Below the pieces are notes generated by a model, which saw only the letters and a program-made list of their open reading frames with translations, did no database searches and was not told where the DNA came from. The position numbers were made by a program, and so were the translations under genes. 61,810 nt of DNA from JAGMXM01 sp964458325 (lineage in GTDB: Bacteria > Verrucomicrobiota > Verrucomicrobiia > Limisphaerales > UBA1319): NCBI GenBank assembly GCA_964458325.1, contig CAYWIM010000013.1:1-61810 (forward strand), given 5' to 3'. The first letter of the stretch is position 1, and each line of letters starts with the position of its first letter. Positions 61,686 to 61,810 of the stretch are shown in pieces.

Positions 61686-61810
61686 GGTCCAGTTTCCATC
61701 AGACGGGGTTTGACCTGGGAATTATCATAGACCGCCCAGGCATCGGCCAGCGCGCGATAGACGTGTTGAAAGTTCGACCAACTGCGGTCGAAGCGGCGCA
61801 GCACATCCGC
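61682..61810 (-). CDS. Zeta-toxin-like ATPase, C-terminal end only (partial)
   Basis: Only the last 42 residues are inside the window; the rest is beyond the right edge. They read LRRFDRSWSNFQHVYRALAD and WAVYDNSQVKPRLMETG. The pattern RRF-x-R-S...NF...Y-x-x-LAD-x-W-x-x-YDNS is the C-terminus I know from zeta-toxin-domain P-loop kinases of the type often beside small basic proteins. The assignment rests on this short tail only. Its stop overlaps the start of the 52-residue gene. Confidence 0.55.
   Translation of the reverse strand, partial: ADVLRRFDRSWSNFQHVYRALADAWAVYDNSQVKPRLMETGP

Noticed and set aside
1..61810. CRISPR array or prophage
   Set aside because: No regularly spaced direct repeats and no phage structural genes were seen; the only repeats are the RAYT ends and the short palindromes.

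Overview
This 61.8 kb window is GC-rich chromosomal DNA with G/C-rich third codon positions. I infer a Gram-negative bacterium of the phylum Verrucomicrobiota, from gene content only. The pointers are a lipid A/Kdo transferase, a type-IV-pilus-like envelope operon resembling the PilM/PilO/secretin locus known from Akkermansia, a PEP-CTERM protein, DUF1080 and DUF6600-type secreted proteins, large secreted glycoside hydrolases, and a RAYT transposase with its own inverted repeats. No rRNA, tRNA or CRISPR array was seen.

Layout, left to right. 0-0.4 kb: the C-terminal remnant of an IS1182-type transposase. 0.5-7.2 kb: Kdo transferase (waaA), an RluE-like pseudouridine synthase, a secreted LamG-like protein, a DUF6600-type lipoprotein and an MscS channel. 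7.3-12.7 kb: groEL, groES, dnaK and a Sua5-type tRNA-modification enzyme, all on the minus strand. 12.9-19.5 kb, plus strand: trpD, a PEP-CTERM protein with a papain/C39-like catalytic triad, an Fe/Mn superoxide dismutase, a rhomboid protease, and a two-component pair. 19.6-28.6 kb, minus strand: a compact six-gene operon of two tandem secretin paralogues, a fused PilM-PilN protein, PilO-like and PilP-like proteins and a PilB/GspE ATPase. 28.7-36.1 kb, plus strand: hypF, hypC, pyruvate:ferredoxin oxidoreductase (nifJ) and a dihydroorotate-dehydrogenase-like flavoprotein, closed by a strong terminator. 36.1-41 kb, minus strand: a two-domain DUF1080 protein and three consecutive CNNM/CBS (CorC/HlyC-type) membrane proteins. 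41.2-45.8 kb: a MacAB-type efflux operon followed by an M14 metallocarboxypeptidase. 46-53.8 kb: a secreted protein of unknown function and two large secreted glycoside hydrolases. 53.8-55 kb: a RAYT transposase bounded by 31-bp imperfect inverted repeats.

55.1-61.8 kb, minus strand, is a damaged type I restriction-modification island. Its order is a zeta-toxin-like ATPase (partial, off the right edge), a 52-residue protein, hsdM, a HigB-like toxin with an ImmA-type HigA antitoxin, hsdS and hsdR. hsdM and hsdR each carry a single-base frameshift at a homopolymer. hsdS and hsdR appear to have internal deletions. Both hsdS and hsdR carry in-frame clusters of a short palindromic repeat family.

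Together the genes suggest an envelope-rich, polysaccharide-degrading organism with anaerobic pyruvate metabolism (PFOR, plus hydrogenase maturation factors without a local hydrogenase) and some oxygen defence (SOD). The least conventional parts are the double-secretin pilus-like operon, the hyp-nifJ overlap operon, the PEP-CTERM cysteine-peptidase-like protein, and the repeat-invaded restriction island.
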